From Ilyonectria destructans (lineage: Eukaryota > Ascomycota > Sordariomycetes > Hypocreales > Nectriaceae): DNA of 64,000 nt. Made by a program: the position numbers and the translations under genes. Location: contig JAHEWK010000005.1 in NCBI GenBank assembly GCA_020740775.1, positions 2,232,001-2,296,000 on the forward strand, read 5' to 3'. Shown one piece after another: positions 1-13,100 of this stretch (positions are counted from its first letter, which is position 1; every line of letters starts with the position of its first letter). The notes below the pieces were generated by a model, which worked only from the letters and a program-made list of their open reading frames with translations, did not search any database and was not told the origin of the DNA.

Positions 1-3000
1 TGGACTTTTTTTTTTGTGCGTTTAATCTCAGATCATGGTGGTTAAGGCCAACCCCCTTACGGAGTACACCTATTCGCCACAGACACCGTCGTACTCGTCT
101 ACGCGTGCAAGTTGGGGCTTCTTCGGGGAATACGAAATGTCGGTCCGAGGAAGCAACCAAGATGTCAGCACTGTAGCGCGCAGCAAGTGGGTTAGTTGAC
201 AGCGTTGGTGGATGGTCAATGCCTGTCTCACAAACGGTCACGATGGGGCTCTTACTCAGTTCCCCACTTTCCGAGATTTGGTCATGGAGAAGAAATGGAG
301 AATTACGTGGTCGGGATTGCCGAAGCGAATGAGTCGGGTTGCACGGACGAGGTACTGCGTAGTGTGCTCCGCCAATCCACCAATCTGCCGAGTGTGTAAT
401 ATGGGATTTCCGATATGGGTATTTCTGTTGTGTCATTTGCCAGTCACAAAACCAGAGGATGTCACGGGTGGGAAACTTGATAGGCCAATGGCCAAGCGTT
501 TTTTGAGGGTCACAAGAAGAATGAGAAGGAAAAAAATTGCAGAGGGGAACAACAAAATAAAAAAGCGCAAGAGTGGGATGGATCTCTGGATCTGAGGGTG
601 TGGTGGTGTCGGTGGTGGTGTCCTCGTTCATCCTAATCTGGCACCACCAAACCGTTGTCACCGCGTGATTAAGATTGGTTTTGATAGGGTGCGTTCACTC
701 CCAGATGCTGGATGACGTGCCAGAGTGACAGGCTCCACCTGCGGGAGAAATATTCTAGAAACCCTTCCAAGGGCTGGCGAGTCAATCTTCCTGTTTACTT
801 GGTGTGCATTGGGGGAGTCTCTGATTGGCCGTCATCATTGTGAAGGTGTTAAAGTGTTGAGTGTGTGTGCTCTCCCCCACTCGCTGAATCCGGTGGTTGG
901 CAACCAGAATCAACCACTAGATCTGAGATATTACCAGCTTGGGTGTCGCCTATATCGGCCGCTGCAACCCTCTGTCACTGCTGTGCCTCAGCACGACTCT
1001 GCGCGCGTTCACTGGTACACCCCACCAACCCTTCCTTTTCCAACTTGTCCATTCCTCGCAAGTGGCTGCTGCAGCTTGGCAAGAATCAAGTCTTGAGATA
1101 CTGTTTCGGTCCTACTTCTCGTACATTACTAGAGTAGCCAAAGTATATCCCCTTACTAGTGTAACCGACAACGCATAGTTTCAAAGTCGCAACGTCACAA
1201 CAAACTCTCACTAGAACCCCCAAGACGAACGCCTCCCGATTATTTCCCCGCAAACAAGCTCGCAAATAAAGGCCTCACCTCATCCGGATGATGGACTTAG
1301 TTTGCCACCCGTCAATTCCAGATTTCGGCCCATAGCCATCGCGTGACGCCATGCGGATTCGAGGGCAGGATCCTCGATAGCAGATGGTCCGAGCCACAGG
1401 TCCCCAGATTATGACGTAGCTTTCTCCCCGCCATGTTGTCCCCGTTCCCACCCCATCGTGAAACCCCAGATCTGGATGTCGATTATGATGGCCGCAGATG
1501 GCACGCCAGAATCGCCAGCTTCTGGGCCCTGCATTGTTGACGCTTTTCAGCATCATCGTCATAGATACGGCCGCTCTTTTCAGTCCGAACTAATTTGCGT
1601 CGTAGCTGCAACCAGCTTAACTGTTTAGGCGACATGTTCCAACCCCACCACTGATCCAGCTCGAAGACACATTTCCCGTTTCGGCAATTCTCACGCTTAG
1701 GTTATTTTAACGATGGAATAGCATTCGGACTCGGCCGAGCACGGCGAGGTCAGCATTGACGTAACGCTGAACTCACCACTCCTAACCGGCGAACCTCCCT
1801 TATTGCTGTGCGAACACGTCGACCGCTTCGCATCCTGCAATCAACGTTGCGTTCAACTGCCCCCAAACCCGTCCTAAAAGTCGGTGAAGCAACAGTCATA
1901 AAGACAGAAGCTGAGATATTACAATCACAACCGCAACGGGTAGGTGCGCGCTGCGTGCAGCAGGCAGATTTGGGGGTGGAAACCGCGGCCAACCAGTCAC
2001 AGTAAACAAGGCCCAACCAAGACGCATGCCATCAACGCATGTCATCCAAGCTGTCCGAGTTTCCCGCCCTGGATGGTGACGTCCTACCCTACCATGGTGT
2101 TGACAAGGTGTCGTGTCTTGCAGACCCAAGCATGGTACTTGGCAGCGGTATGCGATGCATGCGCCGTGCCGCCCTGGGCGTGCATCGTCATGGGGGCCCT
2201 GTCCTGCTTCCCACCCTGCGCAGACATCTATCCCGTTCTGTACATACTGCGAGGGAGCCCCCTTGCAGGACCAGAGAAACCCGGTGTGTCGACGGCGTGC
2301 CTGCAATGGGCATCGTTCTTAGTCGTCCCGGAATCTCTTCGTGGGCGCGCGGCTACTAACCAGGCTACGTCAGCGAAACCCTGGATTGAAGCGGTTCCGC
2401 TCTCCACGACACGGAACGGAGCACAGGGCACCTCTCCCTTCCCCGGAGCCGGGGAGGATTGCCGAGCGGGCACTGGAAACTCACCGAGAATAATTGGCGA
2501 GCAAAATAACTTTTAACTGGCCTTCTTTGTTTACCCCAGGCCGACCGGGATTTACAGTTCGCGGGCGAGCGGGGGCGGTTAACGTCCAGATCACCAATCT
2601 CGAGCCTAAAAAACGGTTCCCCAGAAAGCCAGACACTGCCAAAGGGGGGGCGTGTGCCAGTGATGCTTTGATTTTGAACGCGAGCATGACCCAGCCATGA
2701 CGGAAGAGGAAGCTCCTGGGTTGGAGCTCGGGGCGTGGGCTCGTTGGCGATCACACGGTTTCCGAAGTCGTTTGCGCGAAGCCTGTGCATGACCGCGTGC
2801 CCTGCAAACAATTTTTGTTCTTGATACGAAACAATGAGCCTCTCTTAGCCGGCGGCGTGGCGAGGAAAAGCGCGGCTGAGAAATACCAAAACACTCACAC
2901 GCTCCAGGACATCCTGTGACTCGCAAGGTGTGGGTGAGCGATATACCGGTACGTATTCGCTCCCACGGGCGGTGGTTTGTGATCGACTCAAGGGCGGTAC

Positions 3001-6000
3001 ATGGCTTGGCAGGTACTATACAAGGCGAGCGATGGAACAAGCTTCATGACTGGCGTGTCCAGCGGAAGAGTGGTTTGCACCCTTACCGGGCAACGGAAAT
3101 ATGCATCGGAGCGATTCCCGACAAGGGTGTGAAGTTTTTTCCTTGTTGGCCATTTCAGCTCCGAAGGGCCGCGACATGTCGAGCTCGATTGTCAGTCCGG
3201 GTTGATACATACCTTTCAAGCGGTGAAAGAGAGGCCGCAGCCCTGGTTAGGAACGCGGGCCATGAATCAGGGACGTCGCGACCAAGGAAATAGTAAGTGG
3301 TGGAGCTCGAAGTGACATTGCCATGCTCTGAGCCGACCAGCACTGCCAACAGCGTCAATGCCACTGCCGTCGCTTGTCGGCTACCCACTGTAATACAAGG
3401 TACACACACCTCTTCCACACTCTCCCACCCACAGCGCACACAGGCTCGAGTTAGTATTCTCTGACTCGATAGCTCCTGACATGTAAAACGCCCACGGCGC
3501 ACCGCCATTCCCGACGCAGTCGTGCGCCGAATTACCCCATGAGTAACCACCCCGGATTCCGAAAACGTCGGTCCGGGTTTGTATCCTGAGCCTGGGCCAC
3601 CATCATTTGCGCCTTCTCGCCATAGCCCCGAGCCTCGGTCCGACACCGAACGCGGAGAGGTGGACAGAACCTGGGGAAGAAACGGCAATCGGATAATTAG
3701 TTACCACACCAAGGTAAACACGCAACGGGGCCGTCTCCGATATGTCCCGAGCCGGACTAGCCCGGGCCTTGGCTTGACAGGAGACAGCTGACAAACAGCT
3801 GCGTGTTCGGCGTTGCTGCAAACTGCGCTATGCCATGTGAGAGACAATTGCAGTGCCGTGCAGGGCAGGGCAGCTCAGTCGCACCGGGTGCCGTAGTCGC
3901 AGGGGCTAGGGATTGCTGTTCTGGTGTTTGCTTAGTTGAGAGTTGCCCAGCTTGAATAGGCAATCCGTGCACAGCTGAGTGTTTCAATAGTTACAGATGA
4001 GCCCTGTAATAACAAACAGTGATATGGCATTCTCAAGGAGGGAGACCGAGGCAACGGGTCCAATGTCCCGTCAATCGCGGCTGTTCTACCACGGCTGCCT
4101 CTTCAACTCGCCTCCGTTGGTCACGCCCATCAAGTTTGTGATGCCTCATGACAGGAGTTGCAGGCATTACTACAACCGGGATCCTGGCTCGCCAACCACC
4201 ATCACCAACACCAGGCACGTCCCTCCACAAGGCCGACACATCTCCAGCCCCCATTTCATGCAGGGTCCATTGATCCCCGAGGCATCTGTCCCCGCACCGT
4301 TCTAATTGAACCCAATTGATTTGAATTGATTTATTATTCAATTAATTCCGTCTAGCAATGAATTCCCACTCCCACCGACAAGGTGCCGGGGACGAGACAA
4401 CTGACACCGCCTCCTCGTGCCCCAATTTACCCGGCCGTACGTTAGCCTTAATGTTTAGCAAGACAGCTCCAGGCATCATTTTTCGCGCAAGCACTGCGGA
4501 GTACACGCCCCTCCTGGTCAGGATTTCTAGCTAGCCGCCCTCTAAGCGTACCTAATGACTCAAAAAAAAAAGTGCTCTAAGGATAATAAAAAATAATGAG
4601 CGGAAATATTTAATCTGAGATGAATAAATTAAAAAGCAAGCTTGGGAAAAAGAAGAGTCCGCAACGTCACCGCAGACCCCACCGGCAATTCACCCCCCCT
4701 CCACTCATTTGAACTACGCCATTTGTCTTTCTTCCCTCGATCCCGCGGCCAGGGAAAAGGGACCAGAAAAAGCAATCGGAAAAGCAAAAAAAGGACGCGC
4801 CACCGCCGGAAAAAAGGTCACACGCAACGCCGCGGGGACAAGCCCGAGTGCAAAGGGCAGCTCCTCGTCATCTCACGGGACGTGCTTTGAGGTCATCGGC
4901 ATTGACAAGATTTGCGGGGTGGAATGGGCCTCGAGTTAGGAGAAGTGAGGAGGCGTAAGAGAGATGCCAGACGGGCCCTCACAGATCCCACTCTCTGGTA
5001 TTTTTCAGCGAAGACGCCGTAGACGCACGCATTTAATCAATCAATCTTGACCGTTCTTTCAACCCATGCGTGTGTCCCTGCGCCCTTGCCGATACAGCGC
5101 ACTTGGCTGCGCTGCAGAGGCGGGACTTGGGGGCGTTGTGCGGCAGCGTGCGTGCTGTGCGTGCGTGCTCTGCCTTGGCTGTGACCTACCCGTATAGGGA
5201 AGCGCTCGCTGCAGGTTCCCCAGACAAGCCCGAAGCGGAGTGGCGTCGTTGTCTCGCTCTCAGGGCTGCTTTTGGGGATAACAGCGCGCCCTGTAAGTTA
5301 TGGTCCAATCTAACACCAGCGGAGAAATGCCGTGTATGATATCAAATGCAATTGATCGCATTCAAGCCAACAAGCGAGAAAAAGAAAAGAACAAGCCAAT
5401 TATCATGGTGTTACAGGCAGGGCCGCCGGGCATTTCTCCTGGTTTTACCTCCCTCTACTTTCCTCCCGACACTCCTCCCCCTGCCAAGCACTACGTATGA
5501 TCCAGCACCTATCGATGTCTTTGCGGTCCGTTCAGCCGCGATGCCTCCCTCCCTCAGCATCTCCCTCGCAGAGGCAAAATGGAGTGTGGGCAACCGAGCT
5601 AGGAGGACCTAAGGAAAAAGACAAACCCGGAGTGCCACACCCCTTGTGCTCAGTGCGGCTCCGCAAACATGATCCATACCCGCCGCCACTTGCTCCCCAG
5701 CCTTGCGTAAGAGCATGTGAGAGAGGTGAGGTTTTTAGTCCCTAAGGCAGGGTGTGTGACCTATCGGACGCCGCGCAAAGGTCAATGCCACAACTGGAAT
5801 CCGGGCTCTGGAGATCCGCAGGGTCTTGGGGGATGTGGGCGAACACTCCGGATCTCAGGGCTCGGACACCGCATGCGAAGCCCCGATTTAGATGGTCCTT
5901 CTATGGCATTACTGCGGAGGGACTTGTAGATCTCGTCGGCGGTGGTTCAACAGATGCGTTCAAGTACGACAATGATGGATTGAATGGCGCGGCTGGCACT

Positions 6001-8336
6001 TGTTCCGAGCTTGGTATCGCGTTTACGTAGTTCGCGCTTGGTCCAGAGCGTTTCTTACGGTCTGAGGGAGCTACCGCCATGGACGAGAGTAGTATCCAGC
6101 CTGGCGCAGCCTCCCAGACGTGGACAAAGAAAGGCCGGACACAACATCAGCCACAGACCCATCAGCGAAGACGTGGTCGTCGTCGTGAGCCGCGTGATCA
6201 AATCCAATGCTCAATGATGGAGGTGGTGGCTAGGCTGTTCCCTACGCCAGGTGCTAATGGACTGGATCCAGGGTCCAGGTTTAAGGACCCCGAGCGGACA
6301 CGCTCCGAACCACCGAATGACCGAACCACGGAGGCGGGAGCGGGTACTCGACGACCTGTGTTAACAAATTAGGCCGACATCTTTTCGGAGGATGAGGTGG
6401 CCCCCGATGCGCTGCCGATGCCGAGATGCGATGGGCCACAGTGGGCTATGCGAATGGGGGGATGATGCGACCCAATCACGCGCGGCGTTGGGGCCCGTGT
6501 CAGCGACAGCCTCAACCCCGTGAGACCAACGGATCAAGAGCTCATTCAATGCACCGAAACCCATTTCCGTCGCCATGGCCGAACTGTCACATTTTCCATC
6601 TCCAACTGTCACATCTGCATCGTCTCGGCCATGCCCTGTAGATCTCCTAGTGTTAATCCTCAGCTTGAAAAATCAACACTCGTATCCCTTGGGTTGCATG
6701 TGCGCGTCGCAGACTTTAAGCCTGCTGCTCCCCAACTCCCAACATGTCACTCGGTAAGCTTCAACATGGCATGTCCTGTCCGCCCTCGCGGAGTACAACA
6801 TACAACATTCCCGATTTCTCCGCGAGGGCCCCCGAATTTGTCCATGTCCTTGTCCTGCTCTCCAACCCGAATTCAGCCATTTCCACGCGCGAGGACCGCG
6901 AGAGACCGGGGACCTGTCATTTATCCCTCTCCTCCCCGTTTCGTTCCCCGTTTTGGCCTTCACCGCCGTCTCGGCGCTGGGATTACGGCCTCTGCCGACA
7001 ACAAACCAGCGCCAACGCCGTTGCTGTGCGTTGCAGGGCTGGGCTCCCCCCACGGCCAATGCAAGTGACCGGCCTAATAATTCGTCGTGCATGGTAGAGT
7101 CATACACCAGCATACACCAGATCCCCATCGCCCATCAAAGTTCAACCCAGTGACTCAACAACTAATATGGGCTCCGCCGCCATGTGCTGGCCGTGGTGGA
7201 GATGCGGCCTCGCCAACATGCAAAGTCATCCAAAGGCGGGAAGCACAACGTAATATCCAGGATTCCTCATACGGGTTCCTAAAACCCTCTGTCCGATGCA
7301 TGACAACTAGATGCTCGCCCTGGGCTGGTTGCTGGCCTTGCGGACTTTCCGAGCCACCCTTGCCCTCGAGGCCTCAAAGCCGGAATCCTAGCCTATGGCC
7401 ATCAATGCGCGTCATCGCTCACCACCCACCTGAGCTGACCAGCGCTGACTGCTGCTGCGGCGACCGCTCCCACATAACATTCATCACCGTAGCTGATCGT
7501 CCAAGACACATGACAGCTCACAGAGGTCACTTTCAGGCAGGGATATCGGGTTTTGTTTTGAATCTCTAACGTTGAATTTTATTCATGTTTTTGCAGAAGC
7601 TCTTTTCATGGACATTCGCCTTTTGCGATTTTTTTTGGGTCTCGACTGCTTGTTTTTTCCTTCCTTTTGAAACCGCACTGCCCGTCCTCAATCTCCACGA
7701 GGCCACGAGACTTGCCCCTCCCAGCCTCCTGCTCCCCATCGGGGCGCTTTTCTCGGCCTCTCCACTTTTGTCTTCGCCGCTTTGCTTCCTTCATCCTCGC
7801 TCCGCGTGCAAAAAAAATCGTTGGAGGCTCCATAATGCTCCGCAACCCCTCCCTTGCGTGTTCTCCTCCCAAGGTTGCCCTCGGTCATTGCGTCTTCGTC
7901 GTAACTAGAGTACACACTACCATTGCCCTGAGCTAGTGATAACTGATGAATAAAAAATCAAATCGCACATGAAATGATCCGGGCCAACAAGGCCGAGTGA
8001 TGAGACCATGGTATCATATGTTGAAAACGCCGCCATGAGTGTAAAAAAAGAACAATCAAAAAGACCGGTAAAATGATGCAACCCGACTCGCATCGCAATC
8101 AAACAATAAAGGCCCCGTAGACCCTGTCTGATTATGGTAATTTCGTAACGGGCTGCAAAATGCAGCTTGAAGAAACGCTTAATGCTTCGTGTGATGCCGT
8201 CTCATGCGCCGCCCAAGTGTACACGGCAGGCCTCCCCAGAGGCCGTGCCAAATGAGTTCCGCGTAGTGGTATAAGCTGTCGATATGTGTGTGGTTGTTAT
8301 CCGGGGTATCATGATGTAATAATGTCTGGTCATTCT
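1..8336. other. Gene-less region, 8.3 kb
   Basis: No reading frame here shows a recognisable domain, a plausible exon chain or steady coding style. The longest open frames (for example 1944-2516 and 6520-7068) overlap others on both strands, are rich in Pro/Arg/Cys/Ser and look like chance frames in GC-rich spacer. Short AT-rich patches occur around 4560-4640 and 7570-7680. The region may hold the 3' end of DUF3295 gene transcripts, non-coding RNA or regulatory DNA, but I see nothing that identifies any of these. Confidence 0.6.
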
Positions 8337-10123
8337 TCACCAGCCCTTTGAGTGGTATCCGTTGCTGGCCTCCTTGGAGAAGTATTGGTTCCAGCTGGTG
8401 GCGTTGACATCCTCGCTAGTCTTGATGCAGGACTTCTCAGGGTATTGTCTGAGGTTAGCCACGTCGTGCGAGGTGTGGCGTCGCTTAAGGACTGCATTGG
8501 CCGTTGATGACTTTTGCTGTCGCTCCCAGAGGAGGTGGCGACGGAGCGACTCGGTCAACTCAGTTGCCAGCATGTTGCGGCGCGTCGTGCGAGGCGACAG
8601 AGCAGCTTGACCTTGGACGTGGCCGGCATGGGAAACAATGGGCTGGGCGGTGGATCGAGGGATCTCGTGAATAGGCTTGAGGGTAGGATGACGCATGCCC
8701 TTCATCATCAATGGAGCCTCGTCCGAGTCGTTAGGAGAAGCGCCTAGGGAGGGACCGTTAGGGGCCATGCGCGATCGGGGAATGGCCGACGTGGATTGGG
8801 AGGCGTGGTTGCCCAGGTTGCGCGCGCGGTCGTTCTTCGCCAACATGAGAGTAATGAGAGAACGCCGAGAAGTCAGGTTGGGCTTGGAGTCGACTCGCTG
8901 GAAGAACTTGTCATCCATGCTAGATTTGCCGCTGTCCTCGATGGAGTCTTCCCAATCCGACGAGTCGTCGTCGTCGTCATCAATGGCGCTCTCGTCGATG
9001 TAGTCGGTGTCAGAGTCCACGGCGGCCTCGTCCTCGATGGTGCGGGTCATGACGTTGGTGCTGAAGGAGGCCTGCTTCTTCTGAGGAGAGAGAAGAGAGC
9101 TAGGTCGAGAAGAGGCGAGGGCGCTCTTGAGCGAACCGTCCTCTTCAGAAGAGCCGCCAATCTGGAACATGGACTTCTTAACAATGGGGATGATTGGCTT
9201 GTGGTTGTCGAGGCTCTGATCCTGCTCAGTTGAAGAGAAGGAAGCGCCACCAAGAGAGAACTTTGTGGGTTGCTTCTTGGACTGCACGGGCTTGGGAGCA
9301 GGGGAGGAGGTAGGCTCAGGGATCATGTCGGATGTGGCGCACTGGACGGCGCTAGGAATAGTTCGAGGAACGGGAATCTGGGATGGCGAGAAACCACGGA
9401 CAACGGTGGTGCGCGAAGGTGTCATGGGAGAGAGCTCGGGTGATGCCTCTGAGCGGTCGCTAATCGACTTGGAAGGCGACTGGGACTCGGTAGTAGTGGA
9501 GCCGGAGCGCTCGAAGGCGGGTGGCGCAGGGAGGGACTCCTTGAGAGGAGCGGCCACAGGGGAGATGTGTGGCGGTGCTGACAAAGGACCCTTGTCCTTG
9601 ACGATGGAGACGATCATCTTCTCGAAGTCGTCAGAGCTGATATGTCGTTCTCGCTTGCTTCGGCTGCTGGTGCACGAATCCTGGCGGCGTATCCTGGGAC
9701 GGCAGATCTCAAGGGGAGCTGAGACTGAAGTGAAGTCAACGGCCTCCTCGTCGGCGAGAGACTCAACGCTGCCGGAAAGTTGGGGAAGATCGGGTATCCG
9801 AATCTCGGAAGGAATGTTCTGGGGAAGTGTTTTGGGAGATGAGGTGTTGGAAGCGTTCTTGAGGTCGTTGTCGACGACAAAGGTCTCGCGTTGCCAAAGT
9901 CTCCAGCTGAGGTTTTCTAGTCTTCGGCCTTGCTCAACGGAATCTGCGCACCGAGAGAAGACTATTTGCGTTGGTCAGCGTCAAGGGCAAGTGGCAAAGA
10001 GCTGCCAGGGGCATTGCACTTACCAGTCCACATGCTATATAGGTTGGCGGGATTGCCTGTATCGACCTTGTGGATGACGTTTGCATCCACAGTGAGAACG
10101 TGTGTATCCAGCCGGTAGGGCAT
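8337..10123 (-). CDS. AreA GATA-like / DUF3295 domain protein, 574 aa
   Basis: Two exons: 10123-10024 and 9961-8337, with a 62-base intron; the junction splits a Val codon (G|TC) and keeps frame. The N-terminal 60 residues hold the fungal AreA GATA-like motif (DUF1752): MWTVF at 31-35, then CADSVEQGRRLENLSWRLW at about 38-56. The middle is Ser/Pro-rich and probably disordered, with an acidic run (DDDDDDSSDWED) near residue 355. The C-terminal part matches the style of DUF3295: ELTESLRRHLLWERQQ near 501-516 and the ending YHSKGW. The family is fungal. The GATA-like motif is shared with the N-terminus of AreA but carries no zinc finger, so a role in nitrogen or nutrient signalling is only a guess. 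The start was chosen because it leads directly into the conserved block. It is transcribed away from pfkA. Confidence 0.85.
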
Positions 10124-13100
10124 TGTTGTGTGTAGAACCCGTCGATTGCCTCGATCAGGAGTCGCGGAGGACAGAAAGGTGAGGGTGGACTCGGCTAGGT
10201 GTCGCAGGGTGAGGGTTTGAGTAGCTGATATAGAGTTTCGAGGTGGAATTCAGTCGTCGTCCAGCACGAAAAGGTTATCGTGTTGGTGGCCGACAAGGCG
10301 CCAGGGTGTAAGATTCGAAGGGTGAAAGTGTGTCTGCGCAGATGACAAGGCGTTCAGTCGTCTAAGAATGCTGAAGTCGCAAGGAGGTCGTTGCGGAGTG
10401 GGATCGAGTCGACGTGCTACTGGCGGCGACGGGGGTGAGAGATGTGGGAGAGGATGCCGTGATAGATGATGCCGGCGGTCATGGACGATGCATGCGATGG
10501 GAGTGTAGACGGGCTTGGAGTGGTAGCTGGTAGTTGGTAGTTGTAGGCACAGTCGCGGTGAGTGTTGGTGTTGTTGTGGGAAGCGGAACCAGGAGGACGA
10601 ACAGAGTCTGGGGGAGCGACTTGTTAGATATTCTTGTTTGGGGTTTGTGGGTAGAGCCAGACGGCGGGTGGGAGACGGGATGGGGGAAGGGAGTCGCGGT
10701 GTGTCCAGTGTAATGTACTGTAATACCTCCACAGCGAACACGCACACGCCCACGCCGTCGCCCACGCCGGGGGTCTGGCGACCGGGGTGTGGGAGGCACA
10801 CGGGGGGCACGCGGTACGTACCTGCCTGGGGATCCACAAGTCACCAAGTACAGGCCGGAGGTACCGCTGCGAGCAGCTGGGGTGGGCGCTGGAGTGAGTT
10901 GGAGTGTGCTGGAGCCGCTTCGCAGACTGGCGCAGCTGGCGCCCTCTGGGTGTCTGGGTGGGATGGAGGGGCGTAGGCAATTGAGCGGTCCAAAGGGGGT
11001 GGACGGATTGAGGGAACCCGCGCTCTGAGAGCGGCTCTCTGCTCTGGGCCTGTCCTGTGGCCCTCTGCGCTGGGCGTGGGTTCGCCCCAGGGCTCCCTTG
11101 TGACTCCAGCCAGACCCGCGATTCCAGGGAGCGAACGCCAGGGCTCGGCTCCCAGCTTTCAGACCCAGCGTGTACCGACGCCCACTGCGACAGGGACCGG
11201 GGTTCCGCCAGGGGGAGACAAGAGCACAGGCCCGAGGTACCAGAGAGGGGGCGGCGAATTTGGCCCTGCCTGCTGACCAGTCCCAGTCCCGCTTATCCTA
11301 ACAGGGCAGTTTCTGTGTCCGCGTGCTCTAACTTTGGCGGGGACGTTGGTGCCCTATTAGGCCTAAACCCACGCATCACCGCTAACCCCCAACGGGGCAT
11401 ATCGAAGCTACCCTTTTAGGCACAGTCAGTGCCCCGCCGCCCAGTTCTTCGGACGGATTTGTGCCTGTCATGTGGCCGTTCCTCTCTGGCGTCCGTTTCC
11501 CACTTCCCATTTCCCGAGACGCTTGCGGATCCGTTCCCCTGGCAGCTCCGTCCAGGTCCCACCTACCACCCCCACATCTCATTCGGTGAGGCTCCGTTGT
11601 CCAGATCCGACCGTTTAGCTTACTGCCCCAATGGGTTTGGCGTGCCTCGGAGCGCCCTTCCAGTGGACTCTTGCGCTATTCCCAATGAGGCAAAAAGGTC
11701 CCTCCGTCAGCTCATTCTGGAACGTCCTGTCAATCACGAGGCTGGCCCCCGAAAACGGTCCCGTTGCGACCTGTGAGCTCCCCACGGTCCACGTCCATCA
11801 GAGCCTCGAACAATTGGCCACCAGGTACGGCCTTCAGGCCCTGAGCACCACGAGGTAAACCCCCAAACTGAGCCCCCACCTCGCCTCCCGGGGATTCACC
11901 CGGGGATTCTCCCGGGGATTCTCCCAACCATCCCCCGTGGCCCCGACGCCGGCGGATTAGTGGGCCGCTGGCCGACACTCAGCAGAGACTGGCAGGCTCT
12001 TGGGCAATTTCGCCTCGCGTCTATCTGGCCCGCAGACCTCGTGATGGCGATTGACGGGCGAACGTCGGAGGGGGATGAAAGATGAGGCGGATGTGATGGG
12101 GATGGATGGATGGGTGTCGCGGATGGACGGGATGGAATGAATCCCCTTTGGCTTCGGTCATGCCATCAGCCGTTCTCTGATCGTTTGATCCCTTTCCGGC
12201 TTCGATCAATTGGCTTTCCGCATCCATCACCGACTCCGGTTCCAGGGCAGGCTCTCACTGCCCCAATGCCAGCACCCGTCAGGCCCTCATAGCGAATTGA
12301 TGCCGCACATTCACCAGTGACTGACCTCAAGGGGTTCCGGGGGCAGAGGTGACAAACCCCGGCCAGTGGTGGTCAGTGGCCAGTGGCCCTGCCGCTGCCT
12401 CCCAGGTGACCCCGTGACGAGCCCCAGATTTCGCCGTTTCCGTCATCCGCAGCACGCTGCACCTCGCCTCCTCTCCGCGAAACCTACCACTGAGCTGCCC
12501 TGGACTACGCCGAGAGCTGGGTGATCGCCGTTTGCTGCGCCTGACCTGAGACCTTCCGTGGAGCGGGCTACGGAGCGGCAGTATCATCAAGTCGACGGTC
12601 CCGTCCAGGCCAGTCAAGTCCAGACTCCCGTCTTGGACTCCCGTCTCCAGTTTGATAGACGTTCTGAGGTACGCACGACCCTGATCATGGGATATGATGA
12701 CCGGGGCCGCGGGTATGGCGTAGATGCCGCGCAGATCGGACGAGACCAGCCCTGTCCAGGCCACAAGCTCCTCTCGGTCAGATAGATGGGCCCATGATGG
12801 CCATCTACAATTTGGTTCTGCGTGATAGACACGAGGAGATGCTACGTAGCAGTCAGTCTGAAGGGTCATCATGCCCTCTTGCTCGAGTCCGCCGTGCCCG
12901 TTGCGCCCGATGATGCCGCCAACTCAACGCTCCTCAACTATATTCGCCTCCATCTCACCAAACGGATGCGGGCTTCACAGTGATGCCTGGGGCTCGCAGG
13001 TCACCTGGCTATGGCGGCCAGTCACAGCGTCACAGCGAGATTGACAGCGCATAATGGTACAGATGGCCGCCTTGATGGTGGCCTTGGAGTGGTGGTGTTT

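Noticed and set aside
1944..2516. 190-codon open frame in the left region
   Set aside because: Cys/Pro-rich chance frame with overlapping alternatives on both strands and no family resemblance.
9265..10077. 270-codon open frame opposite the DUF3295 gene
   Set aside because: Overlaps the real exons and the intron, with no recognisable domain.
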